Shown here one piece after another: positions 1 through 6,083 of a stretch of 8,448 nt of DNA. A program made the translations under genes and the position numbers. Position 1 is the stretch's first letter, and each line of letters starts with the position of its first letter. Location of the stretch: contig JAFVRU010000033.1 in the NCBI GenBank assembly GCA_017504065.1, forward strand, positions 1 through 8,448. The letters run 5' to 3'. Source of the stretch: Clostridia bacterium (GTDB lineage: Bacteria; Bacillota; Clostridia; Christensenellales; Borkfalkiaceae). The notes beneath the pieces are model-generated. The model did no database searches. It was not told where the DNA came from and saw only the letters and a program-made list of their open reading frames with translations.

Positions 1-394
1 GGAGCGCGGCGCGATCGAAGTAGCGCCCTTGGCGTATATGCGGGGCAGAACGCTGTCCAACGCGTTCATCATTTTAGACGAAGCGCAAAACACGACGAAA
101 GAACAAATGAAGATGTTCTTAACGCGTATGGGCGAAGGGAGCAAAACGGTGGTAACGGGCGACGTTACGCAAATCGATTTGGACGGCAAGAGCAGCGGGC
201 TCGTACACGCGACGAAAATTCTGGACGGAGTAGAAGGAATTTCCGTTTGTACGCTCACGGCGAAAGACGTCGTAAGACACCCGCTTGTGATGCGGATTAT
301 TCGCGCTTATGAAAAGGATACGGAGCGGGAAGAAAAGACGAAAAGCCCGCGTTCCACAGAGAAAAGCCGCGTAAAAGACGCGGAAGGAGAATAA
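1..394 (+). CDS. phoH: PhoH family ATPase, C-terminal part (5' end outside window)
   Basis: This is the C-terminal part of a PhoH-like (PhoL type) P-loop ATPase. The frame is open from base 2 to the TAA at 392-394, so the gene starts upstream and the Walker A motif is not in view. Visible hallmarks are the stretch APLAYMRGRTL, the Walker B motif IILDEAQN (about bases 71-94), the TGDVTQIDL motif, and the end signature VVRHPLVMRIIRAYE. A charged Lys/Glu/Arg tail of about 30 residues follows and is probably disordered. The family is linked to RNA metabolism, and its gene commonly sits beside ybeY in bacteria, as here. The downstream gene begins 6 bases after the stop, so the two are probably in one operon. 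An in-frame TTG at 29 could be taken as a start, but homology continues upstream of it, so it is not the real start. Confidence 0.93.
   Translation, partial: ERGAIEVAPLAYMRGRTLSNAFIILDEAQNTTKEQMKMFLTRMGEGSKTVVTGDVTQIDLDGKSSGLVHATKILDGVEGISVCTLTAKDVVRHPLVMRIIRAYEKDTEREEKTKSPRSTEKSRVKDAEGE
386..390 (+). promoter_or_regulatory. Ribosome binding site of the pgpH-like gene
   Basis: GGAGA lies 10 bases before the ATG at 401. It overlaps the last codons of phoH, which supports the 401 start and translation from a shared message. Confidence 0.6.
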
Positions 395-400
395 CGAAAG

Positions 401-1912
401 ATGGCAGTAAAAAAATTCGGTTCGGAATGGACGAAATCTACAATGATGAAGAGCGCGTTATTGTTTTTAACGCATTTTATACTCCTAATTGCAATCATTG
501 CGGGTTTGCTTTTCGGGGATAAATTATTTGGCGGTTTGCGGGAATATATGCAAGAATACGGGGCGGATTATCTGTACGCGCTGTTTTGCTTGTTCCTGCT
601 GACGGCGATCACGTATTTCTATTTCCTGTTTGAAAATCGGGACGTATTGGCGAGCGGGAAAAATATCGCGCTGCTGTTTGCGGTCTTGGATTTGTATTTC
701 GTACTCGCTTGGTTGATCGGAGAAAAGATCAATATTTACGCTCGGCCCGTTGCGTTCGTAGCGCTTATGATCTTCGTTCTGCTCGGTCGCAGGGAAGCGA
801 TTTTTATGAATATGATTAGCGCGTTGCTGCTTTTTGTAATCGATACCTTCTCGGGTTCGAGCTCGTCGGTAACGGAATACTATTCGTCGCTGATCATTTC
901 GTTCTCGGCGGGAATGATCGCAATTTTCTTTTGCAGTAAGGCGCGTACGCGTTTCCGCGTCGTCTTAATCGGCATACTCATCGTAATCCCGATCGATTTT
1001 ATCTTGTTCTTATTGGAATTGTCCGCACTCATTGACGGAACGGCGGGTTCGGCGGGGTTGACTCCGTTTGAAAGCGTCATGAAGCATTTGGGCTACGGCT
1101 TATTCGGCGGCGTTATGTCCACCGTCATCTTCTTGGCGTTTTTGCCGATTTTTGAGAGTATTTTCAACTGCTTGACGGCGTTTCGACTTCGGGAATTGAC
1201 TAGCTCGGACGCGAGAATTTTACGCAAACTCAAACAGGAAGCGCCCGGCACGTATAACCATTCCATGATGGTGGCGCAGCTTGCGGAAGCGAGCGCGGCG
1301 GCAATCGGCGAAAACGTGGATTATGCCCGCGCGGCGGCGCTCTATCACGACGTCGGGAAGTTGCATTATCCCGAACATTTCACCGAAAATCAGGGCGAGT
1401 ATAACTTACACGACGAGCTCACCCCCGAACTTTCCGCGGACATTATCCGCTCGCATGCGAAAGACGGGTATACGCTGATCAAGGCGCATCATTTGCCCGA
1501 TTTCTTTGCGGACGTAGCGATACAGCACCACGGCACAATGCCGATCCGCTATTTCTATGCGAAAGCTTTGAAAATGACGGACGGGGAGTTGAATATCGAA
1601 GACTTCTCCTATCTCGGTCCGAAGCCGCAAACGAAGATCGCGGCGATCGTTATGATCGCGGACGCGTCGGAAGCGGCGGTGCGCGCGGTTGACGCTCGGA
1701 AGCCCGAGCAAGCGGAAAAAGCCATTCGCGCCGTGATCGAAGAACGTATGGATCTTGAACAGTTCTCCGAATGCGATATCACGATGGCGGATTTGACGAA
1801 GATCCGACAAGCGCTCGTGAATACGCTGACGGGGGTCTATCATCACCGTATCAAATATCCGAATATCAAATATAAGCGTACGGAAAACGGTACGAAAGGG
1901 GAAAGCGAATGA
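401..1912 (+). CDS. pgpH: 7TM-HD family c-di-AMP phosphodiesterase-like protein, lacking the extracellular domain
   Basis: This is a membrane protein of 503 residues with a C-terminal cytoplasmic HD phosphohydrolase domain, related to PgpH, which hydrolyses c-di-AMP. Hydrophobic segments are near residues 18-38, 57-77, 88-107, 113-129, 132-150, 162-178, 186-206 and 231-251. The HD domain starts near 260 with the family signature SSDARILRKLKQEAPGTYNH. Likely metal ligands are H287, H316-D317, H352, H376-H377 and D421 (motifs YNHS, YHDVGK, RSHAKDG, QHHGT and IADASEAA). Known family members are about 700 residues, with a large 7TMR-HDED ectodomain between the first and second membrane segments. 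Here only about 18 residues separate them, so the sensor part is absent while the catalytic part looks intact. The stop overlaps the ybeY start (ATGA). The enzymatic role is inferred from family. The symbol is given for the family and is less certain than the fold. Confidence 0.85.
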   Translation: MAVKKFGSEWTKSTMMKSALLFLTHFILLIAIIAGLLFGDKLFGGLREYMQEYGADYLYALFCLFLLTAITYFYFLFENRDVLASGKNIALLFAVLDLYFVLAWLIGEKINIYARPVAFVALMIFVLLGRREAIFMNMISALLLFVIDTFSGSSSSVTEYYSSLIISFSAGMIAIFFCSKARTRFRVVLIGILIVIPIDFILFLLELSALIDGTAGSAGLTPFESVMKHLGYGLFGGVMSTVIFLAFLPIFESIFNCLTAFRLRELTSSDARILRKLKQEAPGTYNHSMMVAQLAEASAAAIGENVDYARAAALYHDVGKLHYPEHFTENQGEYNLHDELTPELSADIIRSHAKDGYTLIKAHHLPDFFADVAIQHHGTMPIRYFYAKALKMTDGELNIEDFSYLGPKPQTKIAAIVMIADASEAAVRAVDARKPEQAEKAIRAVIEERMDLEQFSECDITMADLTKIRQALVNTLTGVYHHRIKYPNIKYKRTENGTKGESE

Positions 1913-2391
1913 GTATGTTCCGCATTGATTGCGACGGGGACGAATTCCCCGAAGAAAACGTTCGGGCATTGGAAGCGGCAATGGACGGGTTCGTAGATAC
2001 GGACGTTCCGCTCGCCGTGGAATTTGCATTCGTGGACGGGGAAGAAATACGGCGCTTGAACCGTGAACTTCGCGCGACGGACAAGGTTACGGACGTGTTG
2101 AGTTTCCCTACGCTCGACGGGATCAAGGGCAAAGCGCTCCGCGCGGACGAATACCCGTTCGAAATCGACGAAGACGGGAATTTGCTGATCGGCTCGATCG
2201 CGGTTTGTTGCGAGCGGGCGAGAGAACAGGCGGAAGAATACGGTCATTCCTACGAGCGGGAGCTGCATTACTTGCTCGTGCACGGGATCATGCATTGTTT
2301 GGGCTACGATCACATGACGGACGAAGAAAAGACGGAGATGCGCGCGCAAGAAGAAAAGATATTAGGCGCGCTCGGGATTACAAGAGAATAA
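1909..2391 (+). CDS. ybeY: Endoribonuclease / rRNA maturation factor YbeY
   Basis: This is YbeY, a zinc-dependent protein of 160 residues needed for 16S rRNA 3'-end maturation and ribosome quality control. The signature is clear: HGIMHCLGYDH at residues 125-135 supplies the H-x3-H-x5-H zinc ligands H125, H129 and H135. It is preceded by the family core RELRATDKVTDVLSFP (about 52-67) and by the LIGSIAVC strand. Length is normal. The ATG at 1909 overlaps the upstream TGA by four bases, with a GGGGAAA-type binding site ending about five bases before it. A second ATG at 1915 is also in frame, so the N-terminus could be two residues shorter. The position between the phoH/pgpH pair and era is the classic Firmicutes context, although the dgkA and cdd genes often found between ybeY and era are missing. 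Confidence 0.96.
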   Translation: MSMFRIDCDGDEFPEENVRALEAAMDGFVDTDVPLAVEFAFVDGEEIRRLNRELRATDKVTDVLSFPTLDGIKGKALRADEYPFEIDEDGNLLIGSIAVCCERAREQAEEYGHSYERELHYLLVHGIMHCLGYDHMTDEEKTEMRAQEEKILGALGITRE

Positions 2392-2392
2392 A

Positions 2393-2397
2393 AGGAG
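2393..2397 (+). promoter_or_regulatory. Ribosome binding site of era
   Basis: AGGAG lies directly after the ybeY stop (2389-2391) and 10 bases before the ATG at 2408. It fixes the era start. Confidence 0.75.
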
Positions 2398-2407
2398 TTT
2401 TTGGGTT

Positions 2408-3301
2408 ATGAGAAGCGGATACGTAGCGGTAATCGGCAGAGCGAACGCAGGTAAGAGTACGCTTATTAACGTGTTGGTCGGGGAAAAAGTTTCCATTGTT
2501 TCCCCGAAACCGCAAACGACACGGGATCGGATATTGGGAGTATTGACGGAAACGGACTATCAGATCGTTTTCGTGGATACGCCGGGGATCTATAAGGCGA
2601 GAAACGCGCTCACCGACATGATGATGCGTACAACGGATACCAGCGCGAAATCGGTGGATTTCATTTTATTCGTACTCGACGGGCACGAAGGGGTGAAAAG
2701 TGAAGATTTCGAGCTGATCAAAAAGTACAAAGCGTTGGGGCTGCCGATGGCGATTGCGTATACGAAGATCGATATTATGCCCAAGGAAAACATTCCTTTG
2801 GACATGGCGAAATTCTCGGACGCGGGGCTGGATCTCGACGTCTTTCCCGTTTCGGCGAGAAAGGGCAAAAATATCCGCCCGTTAAAGGAGTTTTTGGCGC
2901 AAAACATGCCCGAAGGCGAGAAAGTATTCGAGCAGGACATCGTTTCGGACAAGAGCGAGCGGTTCATGATCTCGGAAATCATGCGGGAGAAGATTTTGCT
3001 CAAATTCGACAAAGAAATTCCGCACGGGATCGCGATCGTGATAAACACGTTCAAGCTGCAAGACAACGGCGTATACGATATCAATTTGGATATCGTTTGC
3101 GAACGGGCGAACCATAAGGCAATTTTGATCGGAAAGCAAGGTAAGGCGATCAAAGAAGTCTCGTCGTTTGCTCGGCAAGACATGGAGAAATTTTTGGACG
3201 CGAAAGTATTTCTCACTACGTACGTCAAAGTCAAGGAAGATTGGCGGGACAAGCCGAATTTGTTGCGAGAATACGGCTATCAGGAGTTGCAAGACAACTA
3301 A
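2408..3301 (+). CDS. era: GTPase Era, 30S ribosome assembly
   Basis: This is Era, the GTPase that binds the 3' end of 16S rRNA during small-subunit assembly. It has 297 residues, the usual length. The GTPase domain shows G1 GRANAGKST (10-18), the switch I region PKPQTTRDRI (33-42), G3 DTPG (57-60), G4 as TKID (119-122) and G5 SAR (149-151). The C-terminal KH RNA-binding domain contains ILIGKQGKAIKEV, with the GKQG loop at 242-245. Two departures from the common consensus stand out: the P-loop is GRANAGKST rather than GRPNVGKST, and G4 has Thr in place of Asn. Both still look compatible with GTP binding, since Thr is used in the G4 motif of some related GTPases. The gene follows ybeY by 16 bases with its own AGGAG site and precedes yqzL and recO. 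All of these suggest one ribosome/repair operon. Confidence 0.97.
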   Translation: MRSGYVAVIGRANAGKSTLINVLVGEKVSIVSPKPQTTRDRILGVLTETDYQIVFVDTPGIYKARNALTDMMMRTTDTSAKSVDFILFVLDGHEGVKSEDFELIKKYKALGLPMAIAYTKIDIMPKENIPLDMAKFSDAGLDLDVFPVSARKGKNIRPLKEFLAQNMPEGEKVFEQDIVSDKSERFMISEIMREKILLKFDKEIPHGIAIVINTFKLQDNGVYDINLDIVCERANHKAILIGKQGKAIKEVSSFARQDMEKFLDAKVFLTTYVKVKEDWRDKPNLLREYGYQELQDN

Positions 3302-3319
3302 TTTCCGCGCATAAAACTT

Positions 3320-3350
3320 CCCCCCGCTTCGCAAAATAGGTTTTGGGGGG
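3320..3350 (+). promoter_or_regulatory. C-run / G-run inverted repeat before yqzL
   Basis: Six C (3320-3325) can pair with six G (3345-3350) across a 19-base loop, placing the paired G run directly upstream of the yqzL start. A competing stem AAAAC (3313-3317) with GTTTT (3340-3344) is also possible. No U-tract follows the G run, so this does not look like a terminator. A role in translation of yqzL is speculative. Confidence 0.3.
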
Positions 3351-3357
3351 ACGGAAT

Positions 3358-3471
3358 ATGCGGGATAAAAGCAATGAATGCGGCGCTGCGAAAATGGCGT
3401 GGGAACTCTTTGAAAAGACGGGCAGTATCAGCTATTATATGCTCTATTACGATCTGATCCGAAAAAAGTAA
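3358..3471 (+). CDS. yqzL: YqzL-like small protein
   Basis: This is a 37-residue open frame from ATG 3358 to TAA 3469-3471, located between era and recO exactly where Bacilli and Clostridia carry yqzL. The C-terminal two-thirds, MAWELFEKTGSISYYMLYYDL, follows the YqzL pattern W-x2-F-x2-TG-x-I-x2-Y-x-L-x3-L. Its N-terminus (MRDKSNECGAAK) is a polar extension. The function of the family is unknown. Translation initiation is not obvious: the purine run GGGGGGACGGA just upstream is G-rich and not a textbook AGGAG. It could be partly masked by pairing of the G run with a C run at 3320-3325. The recO start follows 24 bases later. Identification rests on position plus this short pattern. Confidence 0.75.
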   Translation: MRDKSNECGAAKMAWELFEKTGSISYYMLYYDLIRKK

Positions 3472-3495
3472 CGACGGAAGCAAAAGGGAAAACAA

Positions 3496-4230
3496 ATGGA
3501 AATCAAAACGGAAGCGGTGGTTTTACAAACGGTCGATTATAAAGATAACGACAAGCTGTTGACGCTGTTTTCGCCCGCTTTGGGCAAGATCACGGCGGGG
3601 ATTCGCGGGGTCAAAAAGCCGAAAGCCAAGCTCGCGTTTGCGGCGCAGCCGTTTTGTTTTGCGGAATACGTTTTGGCGGAAAAAGCGGGTAGGTATACCG
3701 TTACGTCGGCGTATTTACACGAGAGTTTCTTTTCCCTGCGTACCGATCTCGTTCGGTTCTACGCGGCTTGCGCGGCGGCGGAAGTCTGCCTTTCGATCTT
3801 ACCCGAAAACGAAGTCTACGACGGGCTGTTTATCGGGTATATCGAGTGCTTAAAAGCCCTTTCACTCGCCGAAGAAAACGTTGGGGAAGCGTTGATCGGG
3901 TTTATCCTAATCGCGCTTCGGGAAAGCGGGTATCCGCTCGATCTGAGTTTTTGGGAAGAATGCGACGGCGACGTCGGCGACAAGCTTTGGTTTGATTTCG
4001 CGGACGGGCGGTTCACGACGTTTGAACGGCTCGCGCGCGGCGAACGCGCAAGCTTGTGTACGTACCAAACTCTGCGAAAATGCGCGGGCTTGACCTATCG
4101 GGAATCGGAAACGGTAGGCGGGAAAAAGCGCGCGCTACGGTTATTAAAGGCTTACCTTGCGGAAAAGACGGAGTCCGAGTTTGAGAACTTGGGCGAATTG
4201 ATCAGGCTATACGACGAAGACGAAGCTTGA
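3496..4230 (+). CDS. recO: DNA repair protein RecO
   Basis: This is RecO, the recombination mediator that helps load RecA at single-stranded gaps (RecFOR pathway). It has 244 residues, normal for the family. The N-terminal OB-fold begins with EIKTEAVVLQTVDYKDNDKL, continues with LTLFSPALGKITAGIRGVKK (about 22-41), and is followed by the helical C-terminal domain. Most family members have a four-cysteine zinc site in the middle of the C-terminal domain. Here the matching region, about residues 152-182, contains only C156, and the residues expected to give the other three ligands are Asp, Thr and Phe-type. The zinc site is therefore probably lost. The start is supported by AAAAGGG upstream of ATG 3496. 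The next gene begins 25 bases after the TGA, so co-transcription is likely. Confidence 0.9.
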   Translation: MEIKTEAVVLQTVDYKDNDKLLTLFSPALGKITAGIRGVKKPKAKLAFAAQPFCFAEYVLAEKAGRYTVTSAYLHESFFSLRTDLVRFYAACAAAEVCLSILPENEVYDGLFIGYIECLKALSLAEENVGEALIGFILIALRESGYPLDLSFWEECDGDVGDKLWFDFADGRFTTFERLARGERASLCTYQTLRKCAGLTYRESETVGGKKRALRLLKAYLAEKTESEFENLGELIRLYDEDEA

Positions 4231-4244
4231 TGGGAAAAAGAAAA

Positions 4245-4249
4245 AAGGA
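4245..4249 (+). promoter_or_regulatory. Ribosome binding site of the Mrr-like gene
   Basis: AAGGA lies 6 bases before ATG 4256 in a short A-rich spacer after recO. It supports the start at 4256 over any later Met. Confidence 0.6.
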
Positions 4250-4255
4250 AAAATT

Positions 4256-5872
4256 ATGGCAAGAACAACGAAAAAACAGGAAGTAACGCCCGTAGTTACT
4301 CGCGCGGAAAAAAAAGACGCGACGAAAAATTTGATACGGGAATTTTTACAAAAACAACAGTATAAACACAACGATTTGATCGACGAAGTGGCGAAAGCGT
4401 ATACCGAGCGTTTCAGCGGCGAAGATACGGACAATATCAACGACGTAAAGGGGCGCGTTGGGTCTGTGCTCGATATTATGAAGAAAGACGGCGACGTAAC
4501 GTTTGACGGGGGCGTGTACGCGATGAAAGCGGAAGAAAAGCCCAAAAAGACGACGCGTAGAACAAAAAAATCCGTAGCGGAAGAAACGCCGAATGAAACG
4601 GCGGAAGAAAAACCGAAAAAGACGGTAAAACGTGCGGCGAAAAAAACGACGGCGAAAAAGGAAGAAAAAGAAACGCCGAGCGAAGAAAAGAAAGCGGAAG
4701 AAACGGAAGAAATATTACCGCTCCCGCCTGCGCCTATTCAGCCGATCGCGCCCGTAGCGCCGATCACGCCCGAAGTCGCGCCTGAACCGCTTCCTGAAAA
4801 GCCGAAAAAGGCGGTAAAACGCACGACGAAGAAAGCGGCGGCAAAGACGGAAGCAAAAGCGGAAGAAAAGGCGGCGGAAAAGATAGAAGAAAAGCCGCAA
4901 GAAGTCGCGGAAAAACAACCCGAAGAAAAACATTCCGAACCCGTTAAAGCGGAAGAAAAACTTTTAGAAAAGCCCGTGGAAACTTCGGCGGAAAAACCTA
5001 CGGAAAAACCTGCGACGGCGGAAGCAAAACCGCTTATGGATATGAGTTTCTTATTCGGCGATCCGAAAGCCAAGCCGACGCCGAAAAAACAACCTGAAAA
5101 GGCGGAAAAGGCGGAAACGCCCGTACAATCGCAACAACAATCGCAGCAACAACCGCAACAAAAACAACAACCGAAACTGCCGCAAAAGACGGAACAAAAA
5201 AAGGAAGAAGTCGCGGCAAAACCTGCGGAGCAAAAACCCGTAGTGAAAAAGGAAGCAGTACCCGTTCAAAAGCCTGTTCGGGAAAGCGTACGGAAGGTGA
5301 AAAAACCTGCGCCGAAAGCGATGACGGCGGACGAAAAACTCAAGGAAGCGTTTTTAAAACGCATGCGGCAGCTTGGCGGGGATTATTTCGAATACTATTC
5401 CGTGTATTTGTTGGAGAAATACTCGCGTAGAAATGGCAGACGTTTGGAAGGCTTAAAGATCACGGGCGGGGATCACGACGGCGGTATCGACGGGGAGATT
5501 GAGTTGACGGACAAGCTCGGATTCCGTGAAACGATCTACATACAGTCGAAGAATTGGGACCCCGACAAGGGCGACGAGAAACTGTGGGTCGTAGGCGAAA
5601 CGTTGGTGCAGCAATTTATCGGAGCTTGCGTATGTCGGCAAGCCAAGGACAAAAAACAGCATTGCCGCGGGATTTTCATTACGACGTCCCGTTTCACGCC
5701 CGACGCGAAATCGATGCTGGACGAAATGTCCGACAAAGTCGTCGGCTACGACGGCAACGATCTGTACGAAACGGCGAAAGAGTGCGAATTCGGGCTCGTG
5801 AAAAAGAACGGGGAGTGGAGTTTGGACGAAGACCTGTTAAGCGGTTCAAAAGCGTTCTTTAACATGATATAA
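4256..5872 (+). CDS. Mrr-type restriction endonuclease-like protein with long low-complexity linker
   Basis: This is a 538-residue protein in three parts. Residues about 22-91 form a winged-helix-like domain ending in RVGSVLDIMKKDGDVTFDGGVYAM, similar in shape to the N-terminal DNA-binding domain of Mrr. Residues about 92-355 are low complexity: Lys/Glu/Ala/Thr-rich with three KPKK-type basic repeats, a Pro-rich patch (about 158-183) and a Gln-rich tract (291-306). Residues 356-538 are an Mrr_cat PD-(D/E)XK nuclease domain with TGGDHDGGIDGE (403-414), where D412 is the likely metal ligand, then IQSK with Q430 and K432 as the Q-x-K variant, QQFIGA (452-457), and GIFITTSRFTPDA. Mrr of E. coli is about 300 residues, and the excess is almost all linker. 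No methyltransferase is adjacent. It is the last gene of the housekeeping block, before a terminator. Nuclease activity is inferred from motifs. The target and purpose are unknown. Confidence 0.82.
   Translation: MARTTKKQEVTPVVTRAEKKDATKNLIREFLQKQQYKHNDLIDEVAKAYTERFSGEDTDNINDVKGRVGSVLDIMKKDGDVTFDGGVYAMKAEEKPKKTTRRTKKSVAEETPNETAEEKPKKTVKRAAKKTTAKKEEKETPSEEKKAEETEEILPLPPAPIQPIAPVAPITPEVAPEPLPEKPKKAVKRTTKKAAAKTEAKAEEKAAEKIEEKPQEVAEKQPEEKHSEPVKAEEKLLEKPVETSAEKPTEKPATAEAKPLMDMSFLFGDPKAKPTPKKQPEKAEKAETPVQSQQQSQQQPQQKQQPKLPQKTEQKKEEVAAKPAEQKPVVKKEAVPVQKPVRESVRKVKKPAPKAMTADEKLKEAFLKRMRQLGGDYFEYYSVYLLEKYSRRNGRRLEGLKITGGDHDGGIDGEIELTDKLGFRETIYIQSKNWDPDKGDEKLWVVGETLVQQFIGACVCRQAKDKKQHCRGIFITTSRFTPDAKSMLDEMSDKVVGYDGNDLYETAKECEFGLVKKNGEWSLDEDLLSGSKAFFNMI
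4538..4834 (+). repeat. Three basic KPKK-type repeats encoded in the Mrr-like linker
   Basis: The linker encodes KPKKTTRRTKK (residues 95-105, bases 4538-4570), KPKKTVKRAAKK (119-130, bases 4610-4645) and KPKKAVKRTTKK (182-193, bases 4799-4834). The units are separated by acidic Glu-rich stretches. Such Lys/Pro/Ala-rich units resemble the DNA-binding tails of histone H1-like bacterial proteins. That likeness is compositional only. Confidence 0.65.
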
Positions 5873-5896
5873 ATAATATTGTACGCGTACGCGCGT

Positions 5897-5922
5897 AAAA
5901 AGCGGTCGAAAGACCGCTTTTT
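5897..5922 (+). terminator. Intrinsic terminator after the Mrr-like gene
   Basis: An 11-bp perfect stem, AAAAAGCGGTC (5897-5907) with GACCGCTTTTT (5912-5922), closes a GAAA tetraloop. The T run forms the 3' side of the stem. It starts 24 bases after the TAA at 5870-5872 and separates the housekeeping block from the export module. The flanking A run means it may also work on the opposite strand. Confidence 0.93.
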
Positions 5923-6008
5923 GTATTTGGTTTTATGACCCTGTAATACGCGCTTCGAATGCGATAGGAACAATTTCAAAATAAAAAAAGAAAAACGATA
6001 AAAAGTAC

Positions 6009-6038
6009 TTGACAAAGCGAGAAAAAAGGGATTATAAT
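6009..6038 (+). promoter_or_regulatory. Sigma-A-type promoter of the export module
   Basis: Perfect TTGACA (6009-6014) and perfect TATAAT (6033-6038) are 18 bases apart, which predicts a start near A6045 and a leader of about 39 bases. A second perfect TATAAT at 6047-6052 has no recognisable -35 partner. The region upstream (5923-6008) is AT-rich, with A tracts at about 5979-6004 that may act as an UP-like element. No operator is evident. Confidence 0.88.
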
Positions 6039-6051
6039 ATTTTTACTATAA

Positions 6052-6065
6052 TGACTGCAAAGTCA
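6052..6065 (+). promoter_or_regulatory. Short 5' leader hairpin with GCAA tetraloop
   Basis: TGACT (6052-6056) and AGTCA (6061-6065) close a GCAA (GNRA-type) loop within about 10 bases of the predicted transcript start and just before the AGGAG site at 6071-6075. A 5'-terminal stem like this can stabilise an mRNA. The effect here is not shown. Confidence 0.4.
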
Positions 6066-6070
6066 AAAAA

Positions 6071-6075
6071 AGGAG
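6071..6075 (+). promoter_or_regulatory. Ribosome binding site deciding the start at 6084
   Basis: AGGAG, within AAAAAAAGGAGAA, lies 8 bases before ATG 6084. An upstream in-frame TTG at 6009 is part of the -35 box and cannot be translated from this promoter, so 6084 is the start. Confidence 0.88.
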
Positions 6076-6083
6076 AAATAACT

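Noticed and set aside
1406..2029. Long open frame on the minus strand (207 codons) across pgpH and ybeY
   Set aside because: It lies opposite two well-supported genes, has an Arg-rich composition typical of the antisense of this codon usage, and shows no motif or ribosome site.
2590..3252. 220-codon minus-strand open frame inside era
   Set aside because: It is a shadow of era with Ser-rich composition and no recognisable domain. Era itself is unambiguous.
4230..4286. 18-codon frame beginning at the ATG overlapping the recO stop (TGATG)
   Set aside because: It is Lys/Arg-rich because of the A-rich ribosome-site region, is in a different frame from the next gene and matches nothing. Probably chance.
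4715..5269. Minus-strand open frames rich in Phe/Arg/Leu opposite the Mrr-like linker
   Set aside because: They are the complement of the repetitive gaa/aag/gcg codons in the linker. Low-complexity antisense, not genes.
5881..5896. Palindromic GTACGCGTAC and CGCG alternation before the terminator
   Set aside because: It is a short palindrome without a second copy, half-site spacing or promoter nearby, so no operator can be claimed.
6009..6083. N-terminal extension of the first exported protein from TTG 6009
   Set aside because: The TTG is part of the -35 hexamer and lies upstream of the predicted transcript start. The AGGAG site and signal peptide both fit ATG 6084.
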